DNA of 64,000 bases from Halobellus rarus (GTDB lineage Archaea; Halobacteriota; Halobacteria; Halobacteriales; Haloferacaceae): positions 62,001 to 126,000 of the forward strand of contig NZ_JANHDI010000014.1 in the NCBI RefSeq assembly GCF_024494595.1. Reading direction: 5' to 3'. Shown here in pieces: positions 26,301 to 34,886 of the stretch. Each line of letters starts with the position of its first letter. Position 1 is the stretch's first letter. Below the pieces are notes generated by a model that saw only the letters and a list, made by a program, of their open reading frames with translations, searched no databases and had not been told where the DNA came from. Position numbers and translations under genes: made by a program.

Positions 26301-26897
26301 TTACGTTCCAGTTCCGGACGCCAGCGCGCCGACGGCACCGCCGATCGCACCGAAGACCAGCGGGTAGACGATCCCCGCGAGGAGGATCGCCGTCACGAGT
26401 GTCGGGCCGGCCGTCGAGTCGCCGACGGAGATTGAAAAGAGAAACGCGCCGGCGATCGCCAGCGGGAGGTAGCCGAGCGTGACCGACGCGCCGCCGACCG
26501 CGCCGGCGAGCGGCGTCTCCGTGCGGCCGACAGCCGCGACGAGGCCGCCGGCGACGACGAGCACCAGCGGTGGAAGGAGAAACAGCGCCGTCGGGAAGGC
26601 GTCGCCTTCTCCGACGAGGTTCACCGCCGTCGACCCGAACAGTCCGGGGATCTCGCTCGTGACGTAGTGGGCACTGTAGAAGATCCAGCCGACGAGCTTC
26701 CACGTGCCTGGGTCACCGGTCGCGATCTCCAGCACCCTGGACGCCAGGGAGTTCGCGATCCGCTGGCCGGTCACCGCGTAGGTGATCGCGTACGCGACGA
26801 GATACGAGAGGACGCCGCCGACGGCTGCGGCGCCGAGCGTCCGTCCGTCCGGAGCGATTCCAGCGCGCGACGTCGAGGACGATTCGGGGCGAGGCAT
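26301..26897 (-). CDS. haloarchaeal membrane protein, hypothetical
   Basis: This 198-residue protein has five or six hydrophobic segments rich in Gly and Ala and no recognised catalytic motif. It resembles haloarchaeal transporter-like proteins of unknown role. The gene is convergent with the GNAT gene and ends 24 bases away. Confidence 0.6.
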   Translation of the reverse strand: MPRPESSSTSRAGIAPDGRTLGAAAVGGVLSYLVAYAITYAVTGQRIANSLASRVLEIATGDPGTWKLVGWIFYSAHYVTSEIPGLFGSTAVNLVGEGDAFPTALFLLPPLVLVVAGGLVAAVGRTETPLAGAVGGASVTLGYLPLAIAGAFLFSISVGDSTAGPTLVTAILLAGIVYPLVFGAIGGAVGALASGTGT

Positions 26898-26931
26898 CGT
26901 GTCTACGAGGCCGGGGAGACGTAGGTATCTT

Positions 26932-26972
26932 CTGGTCGCTACCGATCGTCACTGGTCGCTACCGATCGTCAC
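26932..26972. repeat. perfect 20-base tandem duplication
   Basis: CTGGTCGCTACCGATCGTCA occurs twice back to back (26932-26951, 26952-26971) just upstream of the minus-strand membrane gene at 26897. Confidence 0.9.
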
Positions 26973-27014
26973 CGGACGCCACGCGTCGGCAGCGGCGAAT
27001 CGCCTCGTTAGCCG

Positions 27015-27500
27015 TCACTCGATCCCGACCGGCGGCTTCTCCCGCCGGCCGGTGATCTCCTCGGGACGGAGCCGGTAGAGTTGATACTCCAGTTCCCGCG
27101 GGGCCTCCTCGTATATCGTGAAGAACGGAATGTCGATCGATCGGATCGCTTCCACCACGGTGCCGTCGATGTTCGCCTCCGGAATCTCCGAGAGCGGGCC
27201 GCGGACGACGACCGACTCCCAGCCGTGGTCGCCCTCCGCGGTGACGACGAGCGCGGCCCGGTCGGAACGCTTCAGGTAGCGTCGCTTTTCGGACTCCTCG
27301 CCGAATCCGAGGCGGAGATACAGTTCACCGGCGTCGGCGTCGTAGCCGTACGAGACGGGGATCGCGTAGGGATCGCTCTCCTCGGCGAGCGCCAGCACGC
27401 CGACGCCGCCCGTCCCCAGTAGTTCGTCGATCGCCTCGCGGTCCAGCACGACCGCACTCTCCTCGTCGGTCATATCTAACTGTTCGGCCTGTTGACTCAT
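27015..27500 (-). CDS. pyridoxamine 5'-phosphate oxidase family (FMN-binding split barrel) protein
   Basis: This 161-residue flavin-binding protein is of the NimA/PNPOx-like type. REAIDELLGTGGVGVLALAEESDPYAIPVSYGYD is the start of the split barrel, GELYLRLGFGEESEKRRYLKRSDRAALVV the FMN-contact region, and WESVVVRGPLSEI the dimer strand. The reaction is unknown, since many haloarchaeal members are general FMN or F420 enzymes. The start is 27500, with ATG 27473 an alternative. It is divergent from rfcL. Confidence 0.85.
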   Translation of the reverse strand: MSQQAEQLDMTDEESAVVLDREAIDELLGTGGVGVLALAEESDPYAIPVSYGYDADAGELYLRLGFGEESEKRRYLKRSDRAALVVTAEGDHGWESVVVRGPLSEIPEANIDGTVVEAIRSIDIPFFTIYEEAPRELEYQLYRLRPEEITGRREKPPVGIE

Positions 27501-27592
27501 AAACTATCGCCCGCTGTAGGAATCGCCTGCCAACCGCCGCGATCGGCTCCCGACCCGCAGAAGCTAAACGGGTCTCGCCCCTTCGCCCGACA

Positions 27593-29077
27593 ATGACCGA
27601 CTGGACCGAACGGTACCGTCCGTCGACCCTCTCGGAGGTCCGCGGCAACAACAAGGCCCGCGACGCCCTGAAAGAGTGGGCCGAGACGTGGTCCGAGCAC
27701 CGCGAGCCGGTGGTCCTCCACGGCGCGCCCGGCGTGGGAAAGACCTCCGCGGCCCACGCGCTGGCGAACGATATGGGCTGGGAGGTCGTCGAGCTCAACG
27801 CCTCCGACGAGCGAACTGCCGACGCCATCGAGCGGTTCGCGGGGCGGGCCTCGCGCAATTCGACGCTCGCCGGATCGGTCGGCGACGGCAGCGGCGGCCG
27901 GCAGCTCGTCGTGATGGACGAGGCCGACAACATCCACTACCAGTACGACCGCGGCGGCAAGCAAGCGGTCACGAGTCTCCTGAAGGGGGCGAACCAGCCG
28001 ATCGTCCTCATCGCCAACGAGTACTACGATATGTCGAACGGGCTGCGCAACGCCGCCCGCGAGATCGAGTTCCGCGACGTCTCCGCGCGTTCGATCGTGC
28101 CCGTTCTCCGCGACATCCTGCGGAAGGAGGGGATCGAGTTCGACGAGGAGGCGCTCGAACGGATCGCCGAGGAGAACAGCGGCGACCTCCGCGCCGCGGT
28201 GAAGGACCTCCAGGCGACCGCAGACGGGAAGCCGAAAGTGGCCCTCGAAGACGTGACGACGGGATCGAGAAACCGCGCTGTCGGGCTCTTCGAGTTCCTC
28301 GACGCGGTGTTGAAAGAGAAGCCCGCCGAGGAGGCGCTCCGGACGGCTTACGACGTCGACGAGACGCCCGACGACCTCCTCCAGTGGGTCGAGGACAAGG
28401 TGTCGCTGGTCTACGAGGGAGAGGAGCTCGCCCGCGCCTACGAGTTCCTCTCGAACGCCGACGTCTGGACCAGCCGGGTGTACACGACCGACTTCGACTA
28501 CAGCTGGTGGCGCTACGCGACCGACAACCTCGCCGGGGGCGTCGCGGCCGCGCGCGACCGAACTCGCGGCGGGTGGACGCAGTACGGCGGCGCCCCCTAC
28601 CGATCGACGCGGGATTCGACCCGCGACGAGGTCGTCCGGTCGATCGCCGAGTCCGGGGGCTTCTCGATGACGACCGCCCGCTTGGACGTGCTGCCGTTCC
28701 TCGCGGCGATGACGCACCACTGCAAGCCCCGGGAGCTGACGGTCGCGATGGCCGCGTGGTACGACCTCGACGAGGCGGCCGTCTCCTACGTCACGGGCAG
28801 CGGCGAGACGACGAACAAGGTCCAGTCGATCGTCGCGGACGCGGGCGAACTGCGGTCGGAAGCGGTCGAAGACCACGCCGGCGACGCGTTCGTCGAGCGC
28901 GCCTCAGAGGAGCGCGAGGACGACTCGGACGGGGAGGCCGACGACGGCGACGACCAGCAGACGCTCGGTTCGGACGTGCTGGACCGCGACGAAGCCGGCG
29001 CAGACGCAGACGACGCGACGGCGGACGCCGAGGCCGCCGAAGACGACGGCCAGGCCGGCCTCTCGGACTTTATGTGA
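27593..29077 (+). CDS. rfcL: replication factor C large subunit
   Basis: This is the clamp-loader large subunit that opens PCNA onto primed DNA with the small subunit. It has the RFC box at the N-terminus (WTERYRPSTLSEVRGN), Walker A GAPGVGKTS (about 44-52), Walker B VVMDEAD, and sensor 1 IVLIANEYYDMSNGL. The C-terminus is strongly acidic and ends QAGLSDFM, a PCNA-interacting PIP-type box. The 494-residue length is normal for haloarchaea. Confidence 0.96.
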   Translation: MTDWTERYRPSTLSEVRGNNKARDALKEWAETWSEHREPVVLHGAPGVGKTSAAHALANDMGWEVVELNASDERTADAIERFAGRASRNSTLAGSVGDGSGGRQLVVMDEADNIHYQYDRGGKQAVTSLLKGANQPIVLIANEYYDMSNGLRNAAREIEFRDVSARSIVPVLRDILRKEGIEFDEEALERIAEENSGDLRAAVKDLQATADGKPKVALEDVTTGSRNRAVGLFEFLDAVLKEKPAEEALRTAYDVDETPDDLLQWVEDKVSLVYEGEELARAYEFLSNADVWTSRVYTTDFDYSWWRYATDNLAGGVAAARDRTRGGWTQYGGAPYRSTRDSTRDEVVRSIAESGGFSMTTARLDVLPFLAAMTHHCKPRELTVAMAAWYDLDEAAVSYVTGSGETTNKVQSIVADAGELRSEAVEDHAGDAFVERASEEREDDSDGEADDGDDQQTLGSDVLDRDEAGADADDATADAEAAEDDGQAGLSDFM

Positions 29078-29167
29078 TCGGACCGATCGCCGGCAGTCGT
29101 CGGCTGGTCTCGGAGCCGCCAGATACGAAACGGCCCATCAGCTACGTGGCCGAGAGGCGCTCGCCGA

Positions 29168-29707
29168 TTACGTGGCCGAGACGGACCGGTTGAACCGGGA
29201 GACAGCCACTTCGAGGAGAACGCTTCCGATCGCGGCCGGTCCCGCCAGGAGTGCACCGAGCGCCGCGCCCTCGACGGACCCGGTGAGCGAGATGCCCGCG
29301 ACAGCGCCGCCGACCCCGCCGAGAGCGTAGCCGGCGGTCGCATAATTGAGCGCCGACTCCCGCGGGACGCTACGGGTCACGAAGATCAGCGTCGCGCCCA
29401 CCGCGATGGGAATCCCCTCGGCGACGGCCGCGAGGAGGAGCCCCCCGGCGACCGCCACGGCGGCGAACCGGAGCAGTCCGACGAACGCGCCGGGCGTGAT
29501 CGCATCCAGTCCGCTCGCGGGGCTGAACGCGGCGACCGCGACGGCGACGAGGATGGCGGCCGCGTGGACGGCGGGCAGCGTCACTTCGATGCGCGTGCCA
29601 GTCAGGCGGGCGGCGAGCAGGCTCACCCCCGCGAGCAGCGGGAGGACGACGAGCGTCGCGATGGCCGCGAGGAGGACGAGGAACCCGGCACCGGGGACGT
29701 TGGTCAC
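29168..29707 (-). CDS. hypothetical membrane protein
   Basis: This 179-residue protein has about five Ala/Val/Leu-rich helices and a Gly-rich stretch (YALGGVGGAVAGISLTG) near the C-terminus. No family was recognised. It is convergent with rfcL and lies upstream of a strong hydrophobic start. Confidence 0.5.
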   Translation of the reverse strand: MTNVPGAGFLVLLAAIATLVVLPLLAGVSLLAARLTGTRIEVTLPAVHAAAILVAVAVAAFSPASGLDAITPGAFVGLLRFAAVAVAGGLLLAAVAEGIPIAVGATLIFVTRSVPRESALNYATAGYALGGVGGAVAGISLTGSVEGAALGALLAGPAAIGSVLLEVAVSRFNRSVSAT

Positions 29708-29800
29708 GAGCGCCGCTACGCGAACGGGCGGTAAGTGCTTTGTCGGCGGAGGGGATCGAGTACAGCGCGAATTCGCACCGGTGAGTGTTCGAAAGAGCTC

Positions 29801-30571
29801 TCAGAGCAGTTTCGAGAGGAACTGCTCGCCGCGTTCGGTCTCGGGGTTCTCGAAGAACGATTCCGGAGCGCCGGTCTCGACGATGCGGCCCTCGTCCATC
29901 AGCACGACGCGGTCGGCCACCTCGCGGGCGAAGCCCATCTCGTGGGTGACGACCATCATCGTCATCCCCTCGTCGGCGAGGCCGCGCATCACTTCGAGCA
30001 CTTCCCCCACGAGTTCGGGGTCGAGCGCGCTCGTCACCTCGTCGAACAGCATCACGCGCGGGTCCATCGCGAGCGCGCGGGCGATCGCGACGCGCTGCTG
30101 TTGTCCGCCGGAGAGCTGGTTCGGATACGAGTCCGCCTGGTCGCTCAAGCCGACCTCCGCGAGGAGTTCCTCCGCGCGCTGTCTGGCGGCCGCCTCGCCG
30201 GTCCCGCGGACTTTCCGGGGCGCGAGCGTGAGGTTCTCGATCGCCGTCTTGTGCGGGAACAGGTTGAACGACTGGAACACCATCCCGATGCGCTGTCGGA
30301 GGCGGTTGATGTCCGCGTCGGGGTCGGAGATCGAGCGGCCGTCGAGTCGGATCTCGCCGTTCTGGATCTCTTCTAAGCGGTTGGCACACCGGAGCAGCGT
30401 CGACTTGCCGGACCCCGAGGGGCCGATGACGACGCACACCTCGCCGTCCTCGACGTCCAGTGAGATGTCCTTGAGGACGTGGGTGTCGCCGAAGTACTTG
30501 TCGACGTGTTCGAACTCGAGGAGCGCGTGGTCTCCGGGGCCGCCGGCGCTGTCGCGGTCGCTGTCACTCAC
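29801..30571 (-). CDS. polar amino-acid ABC transporter ATP-binding protein
   Basis: This 256-residue ATPase is of the GlnQ/ArtP type. It has Walker [11 protein letters not shown]-loop [19 protein letters not shown] signature, Walker [16 protein letters not shown] and the H-loop [14 protein letters not shown]. The sequence ends with the family-typical [18 protein letters not shown]. It is the last gene of a binding protein-permease-ATPase operon and overlaps the permease stop as ATGA. Confidence 0.95.
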   Translation of the reverse strand: MSDSDRDSAGGPGDHALLEFEHVDKYFGDTHVLKDISLDVEDGEVCVVIGPSGSGKSTLLRCANRLEEIQNGEIRLDGRSISDPDADINRLRQRIGMVFQSFNLFPHKTAIENLTLAPRKVRGTGEAAARQRAEELLAEVGLSDQADSYPNQLSGGQQQRVAIARALAMDPRVMLFDEVTSALDPELVGEVLEVMRGLADEGMTMMVVTHEMGFAREVADRVVLMDEGRIVETGAPESFFENPETERGEQFLSKLL

Positions 30572-31395
30572 TGGGACTCACCTCCCCAGTCCGAGCGCTC
30601 TTCGAGGTACTCCACGAGCCGACCCATCGGGATCGTGATCGACAGATAGGCGATGGCGACGAGCACCAGCGGCGTCCACGGGTCGAACGTCGCGCTGTTG
30701 ACGCTGCGGAACTGCTGGATGAGTTCGGGGACGGCGATGACGGTCAGAAGCGAGGTGTCCTTCACGAGGATGATCTGGTCGTTGCCGACCGCCGCGAGCG
30801 CGTTTCGCCACGCCTGCGGGATCACGACCTCGCGCATCGCCTGCACGTAGCCCATCCCCAGCGAGCGGGCCGCCTCCATCTGTCCGTCGTGGACCGCGCC
30901 GATGCCGCCGCGGACCGCCTCGCCGACGTACGCCGCGTGGTTCAGCGTCAGCGCGATGATCGCCGTCGGAATCCCCCAGTCCTGAACCGGGAAGGTCCCC
31001 GGCCACAGCGTCGGGATGCCGAAGTAGACGACGAAGATCTGGAACAGGAGCGGCGTCCCGCGGAAGAACTGCACGTAGATCGCCGCGAGACCGCTCGTGA
31101 TCCTCGTCTTCGAGACGCGGGCGAGACCGACGAAGATCCCGGCCGAGACCGAGAGGACGCTGCCGGTGACCACGATACCGAGGACCAGTCCGTACGCTCT
31201 GAGGAACTGTGGAAGGATCGTCGGTATCAGCCCGTAATCCACCTGTGTCGCCAGAATGTACAGGAGAAGCAGGCCGACGCCGAGCGCGAAGAGACTCGAC
31301 AGCCCGACGCCGAGATACTTCAACGTCTGATCGTCGAAGAACCCGTCGGCGACGGCGTTGGCGTCGGCGGAGGCGTCCGCGTATGAATCTGCCAT
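30568..31395 (-). CDS. polar amino-acid ABC transporter permease
   Basis: This 275-residue HisM/GlnP-type permease has five or six helices, the [20 protein letters not shown] segment of amino-acid permeases and the EAA loop [30 protein letters not shown]. It sits between the binding-protein gene (33-base gap) and the ATPase gene (overlap). The single permease probably forms a homodimer. Confidence 0.94.
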   Translation of the reverse strand: MADSYADASADANAVADGFFDDQTLKYLGVGLSSLFALGVGLLLLYILATQVDYGLIPTILPQFLRAYGLVLGIVVTGSVLSVSAGIFVGLARVSKTRITSGLAAIYVQFFRGTPLLFQIFVVYFGIPTLWPGTFPVQDWGIPTAIIALTLNHAAYVGEAVRGGIGAVHDGQMEAARSLGMGYVQAMREVVIPQAWRNALAAVGNDQIILVKDTSLLTVIAVPELIQQFRSVNSATFDPWTPLVLVAIAYLSITIPMGRLVEYLEERSDWGGESQ

Positions 31396-31428
31396 AGTTG
31401 AGGCGAAGTGATGCGGCTCCGTGAGGGG

Positions 31429-32325
31429 TTATCCGGAGAAGTACTCCGAGTAGATCTCGTCGTACGTGCCGTCCTCTCTGATCGCCGCGAGCGCCTCGTT
31501 GACGCGCTCGCGGAACTCGTCGTCGTCCTGGCGGAAGGCGATGCCGTAGTTCTCGACGGTGAGCGTGAGATACGGCGGCGCGTCACCGTCGCCCTCGGCG
31601 GCGGCACCCTCGCCCTCGAGGAACACCACGTCGTCGTTGTCGTTCGCGAACTCCGCGTTGACCGTGTTGTCGTTGATGACCGCGTCGACCTGCCCGTTGT
31701 TCAGCGCCTGGAACGCGCCGGGGATCTGATCGTAGCTCTTGATGTCGAGTTCGCCGTCGAACTCCTCTTGGAGTTCCTCGGCTGCACCCGCGCCCGTCGT
31801 GCCCTTCTGGACGCCGACGGCGCGACCGCGGAGGTCCTCCTTCGAGGTGATCTCGCCGTCGTCGCGGACGATGACCGTCTGGTAGGCCGTGAAGTACGGG
31901 TCCGAGAAGTCCACCTGCTCGGCCCGCTCGTCGTTGATCGTCATCGCGGACATGATGATCCGGAAGTTGTTGTTGTTGAGCGAGGGGATGATCGAGTCGA
32001 AGCTGGTCGATTTGAACTCGTAACTGACGCCGAGTTGCTCCTCGAAGACCGCTTCGGCGATGTCGACGTCGAACCCCGTCAGTTCTCCGGAAGTCGTCTC
32101 GTACTCGAACGGGCGGTACGGGATGTCCGAACCGATGACGACGTTCGAGGGGACGATCGATTCGGTCGTCGCCGCCTCGGTCGCCGTCTCCGTCGAGTCC
32201 GATCCGGAGTCGCTGTCGCCGTCCGCTTCAGTGCTCTGATCGCCGGATCCGCCGCCGGTACACCCGGCGAACAGACCGCCGGCCAGCACGCCGGCTCCGG
32301 TCTTCACGTACGTCCGTCTGTCCAT
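31429..32325 (-). CDS. polar amino-acid ABC transporter substrate-binding lipoprotein
   Basis: This 298-residue binding protein has a Tat-like DRRTYVKTGAG start and lipobox FAGC, an acidic Ser/Asp/Thr linker, then the solute-binding protein family 3 fold: NVVIGSDIPYRPFEYE, LTGFDVDIAEAVFEEQLG, IIMSAMTINDERAEQVDFSDPYF, GRAVGVQKGTTG. The specificity within amino acids is not clear. ATG 32325 is chosen because a TATA box lies 23-31 bases upstream. Confidence 0.94.
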   Translation of the reverse strand: MDRRTYVKTGAGVLAGGLFAGCTGGGSGDQSTEADGDSDSGSDSTETATEAATTESIVPSNVVIGSDIPYRPFEYETTSGELTGFDVDIAEAVFEEQLGVSYEFKSTSFDSIIPSLNNNNFRIIMSAMTINDERAEQVDFSDPYFTAYQTVIVRDDGEITSKEDLRGRAVGVQKGTTGAGAAEELQEEFDGELDIKSYDQIPGAFQALNNGQVDAVINDNTVNAEFANDNDDVVFLEGEGAAAEGDGDAPPYLTLTVENYGIAFRQDDDEFRERVNEALAAIREDGTYDEIYSEYFSG

Positions 32326-32347
32326 AACATCGGTTCGTTGTAGAGAG

Positions 32348-32356
32348 CAATATAAC
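32348..32356 (-). promoter_or_regulatory. TATA box of the amino-acid ABC operon
   Basis: GTTATATTG on the minus strand lies 23-31 bases before ATG 32325, giving a leaderless transcript. Confidence 0.65.
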
Positions 32357-32540
32357 AACGTGTCGCTTCTGTATACGTCCGTTCACGCATCTCACGGGTT
32401 TTCGACCGCGCGTTCGGATGCTGGAGCGGACAGCGGACGACACCGGACGGGAACTGGACTGCCTGGCGACCGGACGGCTTGGACAGAATCGAAGGCGGTC
32501 GACGGAGCTGAACGGGAGCGACGGAACCGACCGAACGCGG

Positions 32541-33383
32541 TCAGTCGCCGCCGGGAACCCCGCGGGACCCCGCGGAGCCGACGTCGCGACGGAGCGCGTA
32601 CCACGCGGCGACGACCAGCGCGAGTGCGGTGAGGCCGCCGGCGAGAGAGACGTACTGGAGCGTCCCGCCGTACACCAGCCGCCCGGTGACGAGGAGCGAG
32701 ATCACGACGGCGGCGGCCACCGCGCTCAATAGACGGACACGGCGAGAGGGTCCTCCAGAGACGGCCGACGGCGACGCCCACACCGCGGCCGAGAGCAGCG
32801 CCGCGTAGGCCCCCAGACCGAGAAGGTAATACGCCGCCTGGATCGGCGGCCCGAACGTGACGAACGCGTGCGGCGTCAACGCGAGCAGGACCGGGATGAG
32901 CCCGGCCGCGACGGCGAGCACTCGTTTGACGTCTTCGGAGGAGCTCTGGCTCTGAGACGGACCGTACGCCCACGCCGCCGCGAGCGCGACGCCCGTGAAG
33001 ATGATCGACGCCGTCCCGAAGTGCGCCAGCAGGATCGCCCACTCGTAGGTCGTCACCGTGAGCGCGCCGAGGATGATCTGCGAGGGCAGGAGGATCGTCG
33101 CGCCGGCGAGCGCGAGTCGAATCCGGCGGTCTGCGCCCTCCCGCCACGCGAGGATCGTCGTCCCGAGGACGACGAACCCGGTGACCATCGCGACGAGTCG
33201 GTGGAACCACTCGACGAAACTGCTCCAGTTCGCCGGGAAGAGGCCCAGAAAGCCGTCGCAAAAGGGCCATCGGCCGGCACAGGTCAATCCCGCTCCCGTC
33301 GCCGCGGTGTACACCCCGAGCACCATCAGGATACCCGTCAACGCGGCGGAGACGCCGACGAAACGGCGGAGGCGCGCGTCCAT
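32541..33383 (-). CDS. ctaA: heme A synthase (COX15/CtaA family)
   Basis: This 280-residue membrane enzyme oxidises the heme O methyl group for cytochrome oxidase. It has eight helices in two halves. The first extracytoplasmic loop has the Cys pair GLTCAGRWPFCDG, and heme-ligand histidines lie in FVEWFHRLVA and ILLAHFGTAS. The second half is weaker but includes LTPHAFVTFG. Upstream codons to 33476 do not look coding, so ATG 33383 is used. No oxidase genes are adjacent. Confidence 0.88.
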   Translation of the reverse strand: MDARLRRFVGVSAALTGILMVLGVYTAATGAGLTCAGRWPFCDGFLGLFPANWSSFVEWFHRLVAMVTGFVVLGTTILAWREGADRRIRLALAGATILLPSQIILGALTVTTYEWAILLAHFGTASIIFTGVALAAAWAYGPSQSQSSSEDVKRVLAVAAGLIPVLLALTPHAFVTFGPPIQAAYYLLGLGAYAALLSAAVWASPSAVSGGPSRRVRLLSAVAAAVVISLLVTGRLVYGGTLQYVSLAGGLTALALVVAAWYALRRDVGSAGSRGVPGGD

Positions 33384-33507
33384 ACGTCGACCTCGGGGTC
33401 GGAGATACTTGAATCGCTCTTTCGTCGAGCGGTCGAATCGGCCGCTCGCTTGCCCCCGCCGGGACGGATTCGACACGTTTCAAAAGTCACCGGTGGAATG
33501 CGGAGGT

Positions 33508-34704
33508 ATGACCGACGGCACGCCGACCGGAGAGAGAGCGAGAGAACGCGAGAACGAGGGCGTCAACGAAGTCGACGGCGTCGTCGACCGGACGGACGAA
33601 CACCTCGAACACCGTCGCGAGCGACTCGCCGCCGTCCTCGACGAAGGGGGGTTCGACGCGGTCTGGTTCGGCCGGCCCAACTCCTTCGCGTGGCTGACGG
33701 GCGGGAGCAACGTCGTCGATCGCGACGCCGACGTCGGGGTCGCCGCCGCCGGCTACACCCGCGCCGACGGCTTCGTCGTCGTCACGAACAACATCGAAGC
33801 CGAGCGGCTCGCGGCCGAGGAGGTCCCCGAAGACTTCGACGTCACGTCGGTGCCGTGGTACGAATCCTCGCTCGCGGCGGCCGTCGCCGACGCGACTGGG
33901 GGCACGGGTGCCGCCGACTTCGACGTGCCCGGGTTCGAGACGCTCGACGCGAGTCGGCTCCGCCGACCACTCGCACAGAGCGACATCGAGCGCTACCGCA
34001 CGCTGGGACGCGACGTCGCCGACGCGCTCGAACGGGTCGCCCGCGAACTGCACGCCGACGACACCGAACACGAGGTCGCCGCCGGCCTGCGCGTCTCGCT
34101 CGCGACGCGCGGGATCGAAGCGCCCGTGGTGCTCGTCGGGGGCAGCGAACGCGCGCAGCGGTACCGCCACTACACGCCGACGCGGAGCGAACTCGGCGAC
34201 TACGCGCTGCTGTCCGTGACCGCCGAGCGCGGCGGCCTCTACGCGAGCGCGACGCGGACGGTCGCCTTCGAGGGCGCTCCCGAGTGGCTCACGGAGCGGC
34301 ACGGGAAGGCGATGCGTGTGGAGGCGACGGCGCTCGGCGCGACCCTGCGCGCCGCAGACAGCGGGGAAACGGCCGGAGACGTCTTCGACGAGATCGTCGC
34401 GGCGTACGACGCGGTCGGGGAGCCGGGCGAGTGGCGAAAGCACCACCAGGGCGGAGCCGCCGGGTTCGCGGGCCGCGAGTGGATCGCGACGCCCGAGGGC
34501 GACGAGTCGGTCGAGACCCCGCTGGCGTACGCGTACAACCCGACGGTCCGGGGAGCGAAATCCGAGGACACCGTCCTCCTCACCGACGACGGCGCGGAAG
34601 TGCTGACGAGGACGGGCGAGTGGCCCACGCGGACGGTCGCTTCCTGCGGCGACGGCGGGTTCGAGATCGAGCGTCATACGGTCCGCTCGCTCGGCGGCGA
34701 GTGA
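33508..34704 (+). CDS. M24 (creatinase/aminopeptidase P fold) family protein, probably non-catalytic
   Basis: This 398-residue protein has an N-terminal creatinase-like domain (RRERLAAVLDEGGFDAVWFGRPNSFAWLTGG) and a C-terminal pita-bread domain from about residue 170. In the usual D-x-G...S-D-x-T-R-T metal segment it reads VTAERGGLYASATRT, so both metal-binding Asp are missing. KHHQGG retains the His. It may be a substrate-binding or chaperone-like relative rather than a peptidase. The function is unknown. Confidence 0.8.
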   Translation: MTDGTPTGERARERENEGVNEVDGVVDRTDEHLEHRRERLAAVLDEGGFDAVWFGRPNSFAWLTGGSNVVDRDADVGVAAAGYTRADGFVVVTNNIEAERLAAEEVPEDFDVTSVPWYESSLAAAVADATGGTGAADFDVPGFETLDASRLRRPLAQSDIERYRTLGRDVADALERVARELHADDTEHEVAAGLRVSLATRGIEAPVVLVGGSERAQRYRHYTPTRSELGDYALLSVTAERGGLYASATRTVAFEGAPEWLTERHGKAMRVEATALGATLRAADSGETAGDVFDEIVAAYDAVGEPGEWRKHHQGGAAGFAGREWIATPEGDESVETPLAYAYNPTVRGAKSEDTVLLTDDGAEVLTRTGEWPTRTVASCGDGGFEIERHTVRSLGGE

Positions 34705-34796
34705 ACGGCCGCGTGGCGGCCGAGTGATAACCGGGACGACGCTCCCGACCTGGATCGGCGACGCTCCCGACCCGGACCGAGCGACGCTCGCGCCGC

Positions 34797-34822
34797 AGGA
34801 CTACTCGTCCCCGAGTAGTCCT
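34797..34822. repeat. perfect 11-base-stem hairpin
   Basis: The arms AGGACTACTCG and CGAGTAGTCCT are separated by TCCC. It lies between the M24 gene stop and the malic enzyme promoter and may be part of a terminator. Confidence 0.75.
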
Positions 34823-34828
34823 TCGTCG

Positions 34829-34863
34829 TCTGTCGAAGCAGCGTTCGACAGATAGCTTTTTTT
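34829..34863 (+). terminator. hairpin plus T tract, overlapping the malic enzyme TATA position
   Basis: The stem TCTGTCGAA/TTCGACAGA (34829-34852, 6-base loop) is followed by T7 at 34857-34863. It can end the M24 transcript. The same T-rich stretch lies 24-30 bases before ATG 34887, where the TATA box of the malic enzyme gene should be. Confidence 0.5.
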
Positions 34864-34886
34864 GTACCGCTATCGTCGCCGCCGCT

